Below, in pieces: positions 1-7,376 of a stretch of 64,000 nt of DNA. Source of the DNA: a virus; the IMG/VR virus record IMGVR_UViG_3300037827_000415, positions 18,867 through 82,866 of that record; one strand, written 5' to 3'. Below the pieces are notes generated by a model. The model was not told the origin of the DNA, made no database searches, and was given only the letters and a program-made list of their open reading frames with translations. The translations under genes were made by a program, and so were the position numbers. Every line of letters begins with the position of its first letter. Position 1 is the stretch's first letter.

Positions 1-2
1 TC

Positions 3-1085
3 GCGTTCTCCGCTTCAATTCTTGTCCTGTCGCTCCTGATCGCAGAATTTGGGCTGACCTTCGCGGTCAGCAATTCGGTCTCCCAAGGTGACACGACGTT
101 CTACGCTTGGGAAGACTCCGGCAAAACCATTCGCTTTGATCCCGTCCGCGGATATTGGCTCGGCACGACGCCTTCCCGATTCGTTCGCATGGCCGCAGGC
201 GAAGTCGACTGTGCGGGGACAATTCGCGGCAATGCCCAAGGTTATCCCGACGCCCATGATTTTACACTAAGAAAGCCGTCCGGCATCCGTAGACGGTATC
301 TCGTGCTCGGCGATTCGTTCACGGCCGGCTGGGGTCTGGAGACGAATTGGCCGGATCGAATCGAAGCATCGCGGCCGGAGTTGCAGCTTTACAACCTCTC
401 GACGGACGGGGGCGGCCTTGCGAACTGGTGGAGCAATCTGACGCGGTTCGCGATCGCGGAGAATTACCAATTCGACGGCGTGATCTTCGCGGTATTCTAT
501 GGCGACACGAAGCGGAGTTTCACGATCAAGGACCATCGCGACACGGCCGAGCCGCATTTCGCCCGCGTGGGATGGAAGCCGGAGACGTGGCCGCGGATGC
601 AAGCGGAGGCTGACCAATTCTTGAAGCCGCTTGCCGGTGAGTACGCTTCCCACATTCTCTCGACCGAAGACTTTGAGCGTGCCTTGGCGACTCGCAGACT
701 GCCGGTTCACAAGCGTCAACAACCGTGGATCATGTCGCAACTGATGGGTCTGCCGGCGTCAATTCAGCGGTTCACGTTGCCCAGTGATTCGGCGGATGGG
801 AAATACGACGCGGACCAGTTAGCTTTGATCGACGACATTCGCCGCGTTCGCGTGCCGATCATCGTGGTTCGCATTCCGACGCGGGAGAGCCTGATCACTG
901 GCTGGCACGAAGCCGAGCCGGAAGCGTTTGCCAAGTTGCTCGGGGGGAAGTTCTTGGACGGTGCCGACGCCCTTCGGGGTCTAAATCCAACGCAGATTCG
1001 GGGCCTGTTCTTCAAGCACGACGGCCACTGGAATCAGGACGGGTCGAATCGCTTCGCGGCATGGGTGCAGAAGCAGATTCAGTAG
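3..1085 (+). CDS. SGNH/GDSL-type hydrolase, membrane anchored, 5'-truncated by window edge
   Basis: The frame is open from the first bases, so the start lies upstream. The first ~22 residues are hydrophobic (a signal anchor). The GDSFTAGWG block matches SGNH motif I (nucleophile Ser in GDS). HDGHWNQDGSNRFA near the C-terminus matches the motif with catalytic His (DGHWN). Such enzymes remove or transfer acyl groups on cell-surface glycans; a role in altering the host envelope is inferred. The gene ends 7 bp into the convergent lipoprotein gene. An internal ATG at 189 would remove the anchor and is less likely to be the start. Confidence 0.8.
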   Translation, partial: AFSASILVLSLLIAEFGLTFAVSNSVSQGDTTFYAWEDSGKTIRFDPVRGYWLGTTPSRFVRMAAGEVDCAGTIRGNAQGYPDAHDFTLRKPSGIRRRYLVLGDSFTAGWGLETNWPDRIEASRPELQLYNLSTDGGGLANWWSNLTRFAIAENYQFDGVIFAVFYGDTKRSFTIKDHRDTAEPHFARVGWKPETWPRMQAEADQFLKPLAGEYASHILSTEDFERALATRRLPVHKRQQPWIMSQLMGLPASIQRFTLPSDSADGKYDADQLALIDDIRRVRVPIIVVRIPTRESLITGWHEAEPEAFAKLLGGKFLDGADALRGLNPTQIRGLFFKHDGHWNQDGSNRFAAWVQKQIQ

Positions 1086-2275
1086 GTAAAACATCCCTGC
1101 GGCGTGCAGATTGTGCGGCCGCCGTAGAACTGCTGCGTAGGAATATGCTGCACCGGCGGCCTATCCTGCCACTGGTCAGCGGCCCAGTTGTAACAGCGAG
1201 TCGTCTGCCCGTACGCTTGTATCGGAATCGCTTGCTGATAACCGTAGTTCACTGGCTGACTGCAATTCGGAGCCGAGTATTGCACGGCCGGCTGCGAGCA
1301 ATTCGGTGCCGCGTAAGCCTGCGGTGCGGAGCAATTCGGCTGCTGCGAGCTGCGATTCCGCCACGCCTGCCACTCGTCGTACTGGCCATCGACAGCCGGG
1401 GCCTCGGGCGGAAACTTGATGCCCGGCCCAGCCTGCCGCCGATCGCTTCGCGGGTGCTCGTTCATCAGCTTGTCGATCGTCGGTGGGTTGAACCCGTGGT
1501 AGACCGTTTTGACGATGCCGTTCTCCACGATTTCAATCGTCGGGTCGAGCCCGCCCCGTGGCACGGCCTGGACCAGCCAGAAGTGCTTGCTGCGGTCGAA
1601 TCCCACGGTCCAGCCCGCGGGGACGGCTTCGCGAACCAAGCCATTGACCAGATTCATACACGCGACGCAAGCGGGGGCACGACCGTTCGTCGGCTCGAGC
1701 GTTCCGTCCGTCAGCCTTCTCGTTCCCCGCAAGTCGAGTTGGATTCTGATGCCGCTGTAATTGCCGTATGGCGTTGCGGACGGTTCGTCATCCAGTGGAT
1801 CGTGAACGCCGAAGGTCTGGTTGGCCGCGTTCGGCTTCGCTTCCGACGCTGGGGCCTTCGCGGGCGGAGGCGGTTGATCCAGTGCTTTGACGACTTCGGC
1901 CTTCACCCGGTCGGGGACGCCGGTGAGCTTCTGATCGAACGATGCTTGCATGCCGGTCAGGCTCTGCCGCATCGACTCAAACTCGTGGTGCATGACCGTG
2001 GGCTGCTGAGCGAGTTGATCCGCAATCTTGGCGAGCAACGCATCCGTGGTCGACGGCTGGGCCGGCTGCTGAGTTTCGGCCGGCGGATTCTTCAAGTCGT
2101 CGGGGATCGGCGTGCCATCCTCGGGGGCGTTCTTATCTTTGTCCGCATCGTCCGCTGCCCGGTAATGGCGATGGTGCCGGTCGTAATCGTAATCGTCGCG
2201 GTGCGGTCGGCGACGTTCGGGCAAAGAACAGCCCGCGACCGCAAGCAGGCAGACCAAAGAGAGAATCGTTCTCAT
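1079..2275 (-). CDS. Lipoprotein with Pro-Asn-Cys-Ser repeats
   Basis: 398 aa. The N-terminus is a lipoprotein signal with lipobox LAVAGC, so Cys16 is the likely lipidation site. A His/Asp/Arg-rich stretch follows, then a helical segment (about 80-135), a globular middle with a CVAC motif, and a low-complexity C-terminus with three copies of an NCS(Q/A)P repeat spaced about 10-15 residues. It ends in a cysteine-containing tail. The gene is the last of the minus-strand lysis/envelope cluster, 3 bp after the peptidase. The function is unknown. Repeated free cysteines in an exported protein suggest disulfide cross-linking to the envelope (inference). Confidence 0.75.
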   Translation of the reverse strand: MRTILSLVCLLAVAGCSLPERRRPHRDDYDYDRHHRHYRAADDADKDKNAPEDGTPIPDDLKNPPAETQQPAQPSTTDALLAKIADQLAQQPTVMHHEFESMRQSLTGMQASFDQKLTGVPDRVKAEVVKALDQPPPPAKAPASEAKPNAANQTFGVHDPLDDEPSATPYGNYSGIRIQLDLRGTRRLTDGTLEPTNGRAPACVACMNLVNGLVREAVPAGWTVGFDRSKHFWLVQAVPRGGLDPTIEIVENGIVKTVYHGFNPPTIDKLMNEHPRSDRRQAGPGIKFPPEAPAVDGQYDEWQAWRNRSSQQPNCSAPQAYAAPNCSQPAVQYSAPNCSQPVNYGYQQAIPIQAYGQTTRCYNWAADQWQDRPPVQHIPTQQFYGGRTICTPQGCFTY

Positions 2276-2278
2276 GGA

Positions 2279-3121
2279 TCACCGATAGGGTTGATACGTG
2301 GGCGGATTGTTCAGGAAGTCGGCACGGCCGGCGTTGTACACTTCCATGTCGCTGATGCCGGACAGTTCGCATTGCGGAGAACCACACCAAGTGCGAAAGA
2401 CGCTTGAGGCAACCAGTGTCGTTCCGCGGTCGCCCCACTGATCGCCGTGTGAGTTCACCAAGATGATGTAATTATTTCCGTCCGAATCCTTGTCTTCGAC
2501 ATAGCCGACCAGGGCGACACAGTGACCGCCTAGGGATTGGCCTTCAACGCTTTCCACGGGCTCTTTTGTTTGCCGATGATTGGCGAGCGATTCTTGCCAC
2601 GGAATGCCGATGACTACAGCCCCGAGTCCAGCCGCAAGGAAATTGAAGACGTCGTTGTACGAATAAAGTGCGGTATGCGTCCGCACAAGATGATCCTTCG
2701 CCGCGTCGAAGTTTTCTCGCGTCGGCTCAAGATTGTAGTCGCCGGTGTATGGCAAATCTTCTTCAAGCAGAACCCCGTAGTCCTTGGCACCTTGAACCAC
2801 GCCACTGATTGTGCATCCTTGGTCGCCGCGGATGCCGCATTTCATCTGCCCGACGCGATAACTGAACTGCGGGCTCAGGTCGATCACTCCGCCGCGAGTG
2901 GCGAAGTAATTATCAACGCGGGCGGCGGCCGTCAGCCCATGCCCAGCACAGCTTGATTCCATCATCTGGAACCGAATACTCAGCCACTTTCGCGGATCGA
3001 TTGCCTTCGGAGGGGTGTACGCTCCGAAAATGCGAAGTGGCGAACACTTCTCATGCAAATAAGAAGTGTCCTCTTGCTCGGACGCCCAGCCGAGTTTGAA
3101 TTCAAAGTCGCCCACGCTCAT
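2279..3121 (-). CDS. Papain-like (C1A) cysteine peptidase
   Basis: 280 aa. Q52-M-M-E-S-S-C58 has the same Gln-to-Cys spacing as papain Q19/C25 (oxyanion Gln and nucleophile). GGH200CVALVGY is the catalytic His block. N223SHGDQWGDRG matches the papain N-S-W-G-x-x-W-G-x-x-G block, with His in place of the first Trp. No secretion signal or pro-peptide is evident, so export would need another route. It overlaps the upstream lipoprotein gene by ATGA. The gene lies among membrane protein genes with no lysozyme or amidase in sight, so it may be the wall-degrading enzyme of this phage, or it may act in virion maturation. Peptidase call firm, role inferred. Confidence 0.85.
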   Translation of the reverse strand: MSVGDFEFKLGWASEQEDTSYLHEKCSPLRIFGAYTPPKAIDPRKWLSIRFQMMESSCAGHGLTAAARVDNYFATRGGVIDLSPQFSYRVGQMKCGIRGDQGCTISGVVQGAKDYGVLLEEDLPYTGDYNLEPTRENFDAAKDHLVRTHTALYSYNDVFNFLAAGLGAVVIGIPWQESLANHRQTKEPVESVEGQSLGGHCVALVGYVEDKDSDGNNYIILVNSHGDQWGDRGTTLVASSVFRTWCGSPQCELSGISDMEVYNAGRADFLNNPPTYQPYR

Positions 3122-3543
3122 TCGTCGTCTCGCTCGTCGTCGCGGTGAATTGGTTCGTCAGAATTCAAACTGCGAAAGCCGCGTGCGATGGCCCGCACGT
3201 ATTTAGACTCACGCTTGCCGTACTTGTCGCGGTGCTGAGCCCCGATGTTGTCCATCAACTTGTTCATTTCGGCGAAGTCGGCCTTGTACTTTTTGGCAAG
3301 CCCGTCCTTGAGAGCGGTCCACAGTTCGCCCTTGTCGTAGACCTTACCGCCTTCCATGTCGTCGGCGATTTTGTCCCAAGCGTCGGCCTGATCGCGGTCG
3401 TACTTCCGCTGTGCGGACGCGACCATTCGCTCGACGGTCCCATTCTTATTGGGCGTCACGTGGCGGCCGTCGTCGCTCGACACGCATCCCGCGAGCACCG
3501 CGGCGATTATTCCGACAAGGATTGTGCGGCTTGTGTGGCCCAT
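3118..3543 (-). CDS. Small lipoprotein
   Basis: 141 aa. Signal sequence with lipobox VLAGC (Cys20), then a charged, mostly helical domain with no cysteines. It is coupled to the peptidase gene by a 4-bp ATGA overlap, and its 5' end overlaps the 3507-3917 gene by 37 bp. A small outer-membrane lipoprotein next to a lytic-enzyme candidate resembles the o-spanin position in Gram-negative phage lysis cassettes, but there is no sequence match I can point to. Confidence 0.7.
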   Translation of the reverse strand: MGHTSRTILVGIIAAVLAGCVSSDDGRHVTPNKNGTVERMVASAQRKYDRDQADAWDKIADDMEGGKVYDKGELWTALKDGLAKKYKADFAEMNKLMDNIGAQHRDKYGKRESKYVRAIARGFRSLNSDEPIHRDDERDDE

Positions 3544-3917
3544 GTTTGCATATCGCTCCCAAAACTCTCCCGTGCTCCGACGGCACCGGGGGCAGCATAC
3601 TGTTCGTGATAATGGCTTTCCAAGTACGAGATCAGAATCTTGACCGCCAGTTCGATCAGTTTTTTCGTGGCCCAGTCTTCAAGGCGGTCCTTCCATCCGT
3701 GATCGGCCGCGTCGGCTTCGATGTCCGCGATGATGAGTCGCATCGCTTCAGACTCGTCTTCTTTCGACTCCCAGAAGCCGGGGCAATTGGCCAGACGACG
3801 CATTGCGATCGCGTGGGCACGATCCGTCGCTTCCCACGAAGTTTGGCTGTAGGCGATCCGCTCACCGTTGTATTCGATTTGATCGAAGTTCAACTTGCGG
3901 ATTCGTAAGTAGTCCAT
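3507..3917 (-). CDS. Hypothetical helical protein
   Basis: 136 aa, starting MDYLRIRKL. This start is preferred because its ATG shares one base with the TAA stop of the upstream gene (TAATG). The protein is acidic and Trp/Ala-rich in the middle, then has an amphipathic segment (AVKILISYLESHYHEQY). No known domain recognised. It belongs to the tightly packed envelope cluster. Confidence 0.65.
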   Translation of the reverse strand: MDYLRIRKLNFDQIEYNGERIAYSQTSWEATDRAHAIAMRRLANCPGFWESKEDESEAMRLIIADIEADAADHGWKDRLEDWATKKLIELAVKILISYLESHYHEQYAAPGAVGARESFGSDMQTWATQAAQSLSE

Positions 3918-4336
3918 TATTGAATCGCCGGAATGTTCAAGGCTTGTTCGGCCACTTTGACTCTCGCAGCCAGCTTCTCGAATTCCGTTTGAGAAACTCC
4001 CGCAGCCGGAACCGCAACAAGCGGAGCGGGGGCCTCGACGCTCTTCGCCACGGATGGAACATGCGACACAATGGCGTGTGCCCCCTTGCTGAAGCTGTAG
4101 CCGTCGAAGATTGCCCCAACGATCGTGGGCAAGAGAAAGACGCAAAACGCCAGCCAGCGGGCGACCCAGCCGCCGTCCGGCCCGACGCCTTCAATCTCGA
4201 CGAGCGGTTCACCCAATTGGAAGCATTGGAATTGATCCAGCACCACGAACGCGATCGCGGCTAGGACGATCCCAAGAATTACCCGGCCGGCCGTCAATCT
4301 CACGTAGGCGGCGGGGACGGTTGATGCTGTCGCCAT
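3917..4336 (-). CDS. Two-helix membrane protein, holin candidate
   Basis: 139 aa. Two hydrophobic segments are visible at about residues 18-37 and 59-81, followed by a soluble Ala/Val/Pro-rich linker and a short C-terminal helix. It overlaps the upstream gene by 37 bp and the downstream one by 1 bp. Two membrane helices close to a peptidase gene fit a holin or antiholin, but holins share little sequence, so this is positional inference only. Confidence 0.6.
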   Translation of the reverse strand: MATASTVPAAYVRLTAGRVILGIVLAAIAFVVLDQFQCFQLGEPLVEIEGVGPDGGWVARWLAFCVFLLPTIVGAIFDGYSFSKGAHAIVSHVPSVAKSVEAPAPLVAVPAAGVSQTEFEKLAARVKVAEQALNIPAIQ

Positions 4337-4794
4337 TCTGCTCTGGCCCTTTTATTGGCTTCGCTCTCAGGATCGGGCGTGAACGTCACCGGATGCGTCT
4401 GGTCGTTGACCACGTTCTTTGCGGCGTTCCACTTGGCCCAATCATCGTAAGCATTCTTGACCGTGCTGAGAACGCCGACCGTGTGATCCTTGAGTTCGGC
4501 CGTCTGTTGATTGGTCGCGTTCTCGATTTGCTGGGTCTGTTTGGCGTTGGCGTTCGCGATGCTGGATCGGTTCGCAGCGATGCCGACGGCCGTCGTCGCT
4601 GCGGTCGCTAGGCCGGTCATGCCGCCCAAGGCTGTGGTGCGACTCTGCTCTGGGAGTTTTTCGCACCAGACGAGAACGACGATGGCGAGCATCGCGAAGC
4701 CCAGCAGGCCGGCGACCATATAGAGCAGCAGCACGATCGGGTCACGCGGCGGCTTCGGCGTTTCGGCCTTCGGTTTGCGTTTACGTTTCGCCAT
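4300..4794 (-). CDS. Membrane protein with coiled-coil tail
   Basis: 164 aa from ATG at 4794 (MAKRKRKPK); a longer in-frame extension would run into the upstream gene. A Lys/Arg-rich N-terminus precedes a transmembrane segment at about 18-41. A second weakly hydrophobic Ala/Gly stretch and an Asn/Gln/Ala-rich helix follow. The layout suggests a single-pass or hairpin inner-membrane protein. Function unknown; context is the envelope/lysis cluster. Confidence 0.65.
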   Translation of the reverse strand: MAKRKRKPKAETPKPPRDPIVLLLYMVAGLLGFAMLAIVVLVWCEKLPEQSRTTALGGMTGLATAATTAVGIAANRSSIANANAKQTQQIENATNQQTAELKDHTVGVLSTVKNAYDDWAKWNAAKNVVNDQTHPVTFTPDPESEANKRARAEWRQHQPSPPPT

Positions 4795-4799
4795 GTTGC

Positions 4800-5210
4800 T
4801 CAGTGCTTGTTGTATTCCAGTGCGATTTTGACGGCCTCGACCGCGATGCCGGCGAACACCGTCGCGATGAGCGAGATCACCGTCCAAAAGGTTCGGCTTC
4901 GTTCCTTTTGCCGGTTGTGGTGCTCGCTCTCAAGCGTTTTGATCTTGTGTTCATGGATGGCCATTCTCTCGCCAAGGTGGCCGTCGTCTCCACCCTTGAT
5001 GAATTCGTCGATGTCGTCGACCTTGGCCTTCATCAATTCGAGATCGACCATCTTATCCTTGATGAGCCGAACGTCTTTGATCAGGTCGCTCCGCTCCACG
5101 GCCCACGAAGACGTCATGTCGCGAAGCCCGTCCACAAGCTGGGAGATGGCCTCCAAGAGCCTTTCCTGCCCCTCGTGGTCGTTGCCTCTGGATCGCGTAG
5201 ACGACGGCAT
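4800..5210 (-). CDS. Coiled-coil protein with C-terminal membrane anchor (XhlA-like layout)
   Basis: 136 aa. The ATG at 5210 follows GGAGGGGAG at good spacing, so it is preferred over an upstream in-frame start. A long heptad-rich coiled coil (about 20-105) ends in a single transmembrane helix (TFWTVISLIATVFAGIAV) and a short charged tail. This layout resembles hemolysin XhlA/holin-accessory proteins and recurs in the gene at 35921-36400. It is the first gene of the cluster after the terminators at 5426-5548. Confidence 0.65.
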   Translation of the reverse strand: MPSSTRSRGNDHEGQERLLEAISQLVDGLRDMTSSWAVERSDLIKDVRLIKDKMVDLELMKAKVDDIDEFIKGGDDGHLGERMAIHEHKIKTLESEHHNRQKERSRTFWTVISLIATVFAGIAVEAVKIALEYNKH

Positions 5211-5425
5211 GACGTGTCTCCCCTCCAAACCGAGCAGGGGCTCGTGGCCATTTGTCCCGAGGATGCCGACGGGCTCAGAATGGCTGAACGAATTTTCGGC
5301 CGTCATGAATAGACCGCTTTCCCGAAGGCCCGCCAGTGAGGCAACTAACGCTCCCGGAGATGGCGGGAGTTCCTGTTGATTGTGGCCGAAATCGGGGATT
5401 TGTCGAGATTATCCCTTGGCCAATG

Positions 5426-5449
5426 AAAAAAGCCCGCATTTCTGCGGGC
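5426..5449 (-). terminator. Intrinsic terminator
   Basis: Read on the minus strand: a perfect 7-bp GCCCGCA/TGCGGGC stem with a 4-nt loop, followed by six T. It ends transcription coming from the early gene at 5565-6539. The gene-free stretch 5211-5564 holds this and the next terminator; I see nothing else in it. Confidence 0.85.
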
Positions 5450-5508
5450 CGGGGGCCTTCGTTTGGGTCGCATCGACTTCCATGCTGCGATTTTACTGTC
5501 CGGCCCCT

Positions 5509-5548
5509 AAAAAATGACGGTGCGGGTCTCAGGGCCGATTCCCGCACC
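5509..5548 (-). terminator. Intrinsic terminator (first of a tandem pair)
   Basis: Minus strand: 8-bp stem GGTGCGGG/CCCGCACC with a 14-nt loop, then GTCATTTTTT. It lies 16 bp past the stop of the 5565-6539 gene and about 60 bp before the second hairpin, so the early region is closed by two terminators. Confidence 0.8.
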
Positions 5549-5564
5549 GCCGCTCATCCTTGAA

Positions 5565-6539
5565 TCATGCGGCAAGTGCCTTTTCAATCAACTCCCCAAG
5601 CTCGCCGATCCGCTTCACCATCGTCTCCGGTACCCGCTTGGCCTTGTCGATCATGTTGCCCATCGCGGTCAGCTCCTTCGCGTATTGCGTGGCTTCGTCA
5701 CCCATCTTCGCGATCAGCCCGACCGCGTTATTGGCCAGTTGACGGCACTTGCCGACCCATACCGAGACGACGGCCGGATCATCCTCTGGATCGAGCTCAG
5801 CCGGCTTCGCGACCGGCACCGGATGATCGTTGCGGAAGTTCACCAAGCAATCCGTGATCTTGTCGATGGCCGCTTGGCCGAGCCCCTTGATCGCGGACGG
5901 TAGAAACTCGCCGGCACCGATTCGCTTTTCGAGTTCGCCAACGGTTGTGATGCCGGCCTCGATCATCTTTTCCGTGTAGCCTTCCGGGGCGTGGAGTTCG
6001 GCGATTGGCATTGCGGCGGCTTCGTCCACGATCGACTCGATGACGTGTGCGGCAATGTCTTTTGCTGACATGCTGCCGTCGTTTGCCGGCTGCCCATTGC
6101 TCGCGTCAAATGGCAACGCCTTCTGTTTCGTGGCCGCGTTCCGCCTTCGCACGGCGTGCCGCATGTTGGCGATCAACTCTTCCCGCGTGTCCTTCGCGTC
6201 CTTCAACTGGATTTTCAGGTCGGCGATCACGCGGTCCTGCTGGTCGATCTCGTCCTCCAGTTCACGGAGTTCCTGATCGCGAAGGTTCATCTCGTGCAGG
6301 CGGGTTTTGAGACGCTCGAATTCATTGTCGTCGCCAGCCAGACTGCCAATCGTCTCGTAGCCGACGATTCCGAGAGATTCGGCGGAAGCGAGGGTGTCAG
6401 CCCCTTCCTCCAGTGCCGGCGGATCGCTCGGCTTCAATCCGAACTGTGCCGCAGTCGCCGGATCGGACACATTGATCGCGGTCGTGTTCTGTGCCGGTTC
6501 GGGGTGCAGCGGGTGTTCGATGCTGGGATCCCACGCCAT
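5565..6539 (-). CDS. Coiled-coil protein with HhH / RNAP alpha-CTD-like domain
   Basis: 324 aa from ATG at 6539 (MAWDPS), which has a GAGCGAAA Shine-Dalgarno. Regions in order: disordered N-terminus (1-70), a long acidic/basic coiled coil (72-125), a linker, then a helix-hairpin-helix-like segment (about 188-235: EAGITTVGELEKRI and AIKGLGQAAIDKITD). Its GITTV/GLG pattern resembles the C-terminal domain of the RNA polymerase alpha subunit. A second amphipathic helical region closes the protein. DNA binding or contact with host RNA polymerase is an inference. Last gene of the early region, followed by terminators. Confidence 0.6.
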   Translation of the reverse strand: MAWDPSIEHPLHPEPAQNTTAINVSDPATAAQFGLKPSDPPALEEGADTLASAESLGIVGYETIGSLAGDDNEFERLKTRLHEMNLRDQELRELEDEIDQQDRVIADLKIQLKDAKDTREELIANMRHAVRRRNAATKQKALPFDASNGQPANDGSMSAKDIAAHVIESIVDEAAAMPIAELHAPEGYTEKMIEAGITTVGELEKRIGAGEFLPSAIKGLGQAAIDKITDCLVNFRNDHPVPVAKPAELDPEDDPAVVSVWVGKCRQLANNAVGLIAKMGDEATQYAKELTAMGNMIDKAKRVPETMVKRIGELGELIEKALAA

Positions 6540-6553
6540 GTTTTCGCTCGCTT

Positions 6554-6844
6554 TCAAGAAAAGAACGTCGGCAAATCCGGCCCTGGCTGCGACGGTCGGG
6601 CCGCAGGCGTCGATTGTTTCCAGTGTGGCTGATTGTTGCGGATGTGATCCAGTAGAACGTATAGCACTTTAGTCAGCGACTCTTCGGCGGTCTCATCGGT
6701 CAGTTGATCGGCTTCGATGTAGAGCGTCGGCTTGGCCATGCCCCAGTCGATTTGGACCTTGATCGCTCCCGCGTTGGCGTGGGACTCGATGCGGATGAAG
6801 CCGGATTCGCGGGCGAGGTCGCGTATTAGGGTGGCTAGTGTCAT
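6554..6844 (-). CDS. Hypothetical protein
   Basis: 96 aa, beginning MTLATLIRDLARESG. One alpha/beta domain, then a Pro/Gln-rich tail. The ATG overlaps the stop of the HNH gene by 4 bp, so translation is coupled. No family recognised. Confidence 0.6.
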   Translation of the reverse strand: MTLATLIRDLARESGFIRIESHANAGAIKVQIDWGMAKPTLYIEADQLTDETAEESLTKVLYVLLDHIRNNQPHWKQSTPAARPSQPGPDLPTFFS

Positions 6845-7365
6845 GTTTGCATTCGGTTGTACATTCCGGACAATCGCCTCGCCTGCTCCAATTCATTTTG
6901 ATGTTCAGTAATGTGTGCGCTCCTGTCGAGAGAGTTCAGGTTAGATGGATCGTCGTTCAGTGTATTGCGATCTTCATGATGCACGAGCATTCCGGACGGC
7001 AATACGCCATGAACACTTTCCCAAACAACGACGGCACGTAATTTCCAGTCGGCTACATTTCCGTTGTCTGCGATCTTCACCCACGCTCGCGGCTTTCCGT
7101 TTTTATCTTTCCTGATTCGCACAGAACCAATCGGCCGTTTTGTTTTGGGGACTTGCCCTTTTTTGAAGCTGCCGGAGTTTGCTCCGAAAACTCCGATTTT
7201 ACCTTTCATCCACGGCGTGCTGCCCGGATTAAACCTTCCGCGTCCGGATCCGTGTTTTCGATTCCATTCGTGATAGCATCGCTGCGAACAGAATCTAATT
7301 GCCCTCTTTCCGGAACGATGTCGACAGAACTCTTCTCTGCATTCCTCGCAGACCCAAATCGGCAT
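6841..7365 (-). CDS. HNH homing endonuclease, free-standing
   Basis: 174 aa. Two N-terminal CxxC-type zinc knuckles (CEEC and the FCSQRC block) precede a basic linker with Gly/Lys repeats that fits DNA contact. The HNH core is GMLVHHEDRNTLNDDPSNL with a following His (HITEH). AGGA lies 8 nt upstream of the ATG. Free-standing HNH enzymes of this type usually spread as intron-like selfish genes. It sits directly downstream of the intein-bearing methyltransferase gene. Confidence 0.85.
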   Translation of the reverse strand: MPIWVCEECREEFCRHRSGKRAIRFCSQRCYHEWNRKHGSGRGRFNPGSTPWMKGKIGVFGANSGSFKKGQVPKTKRPIGSVRIRKDKNGKPRAWVKIADNGNVADWKLRAVVVWESVHGVLPSGMLVHHEDRNTLNDDPSNLNSLDRSAHITEHQNELEQARRLSGMYNRMQT

Positions 7366-7376
7366 CTCGGTTTTTC

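Noticed and set aside
1061-2407. Long plus-strand reading frame (448 codons)
   Set aside because: Arg/Val/Leu-rich antisense shadow of the lipoprotein at 1079-2275 and the peptidase; no domain, no Shine-Dalgarno.
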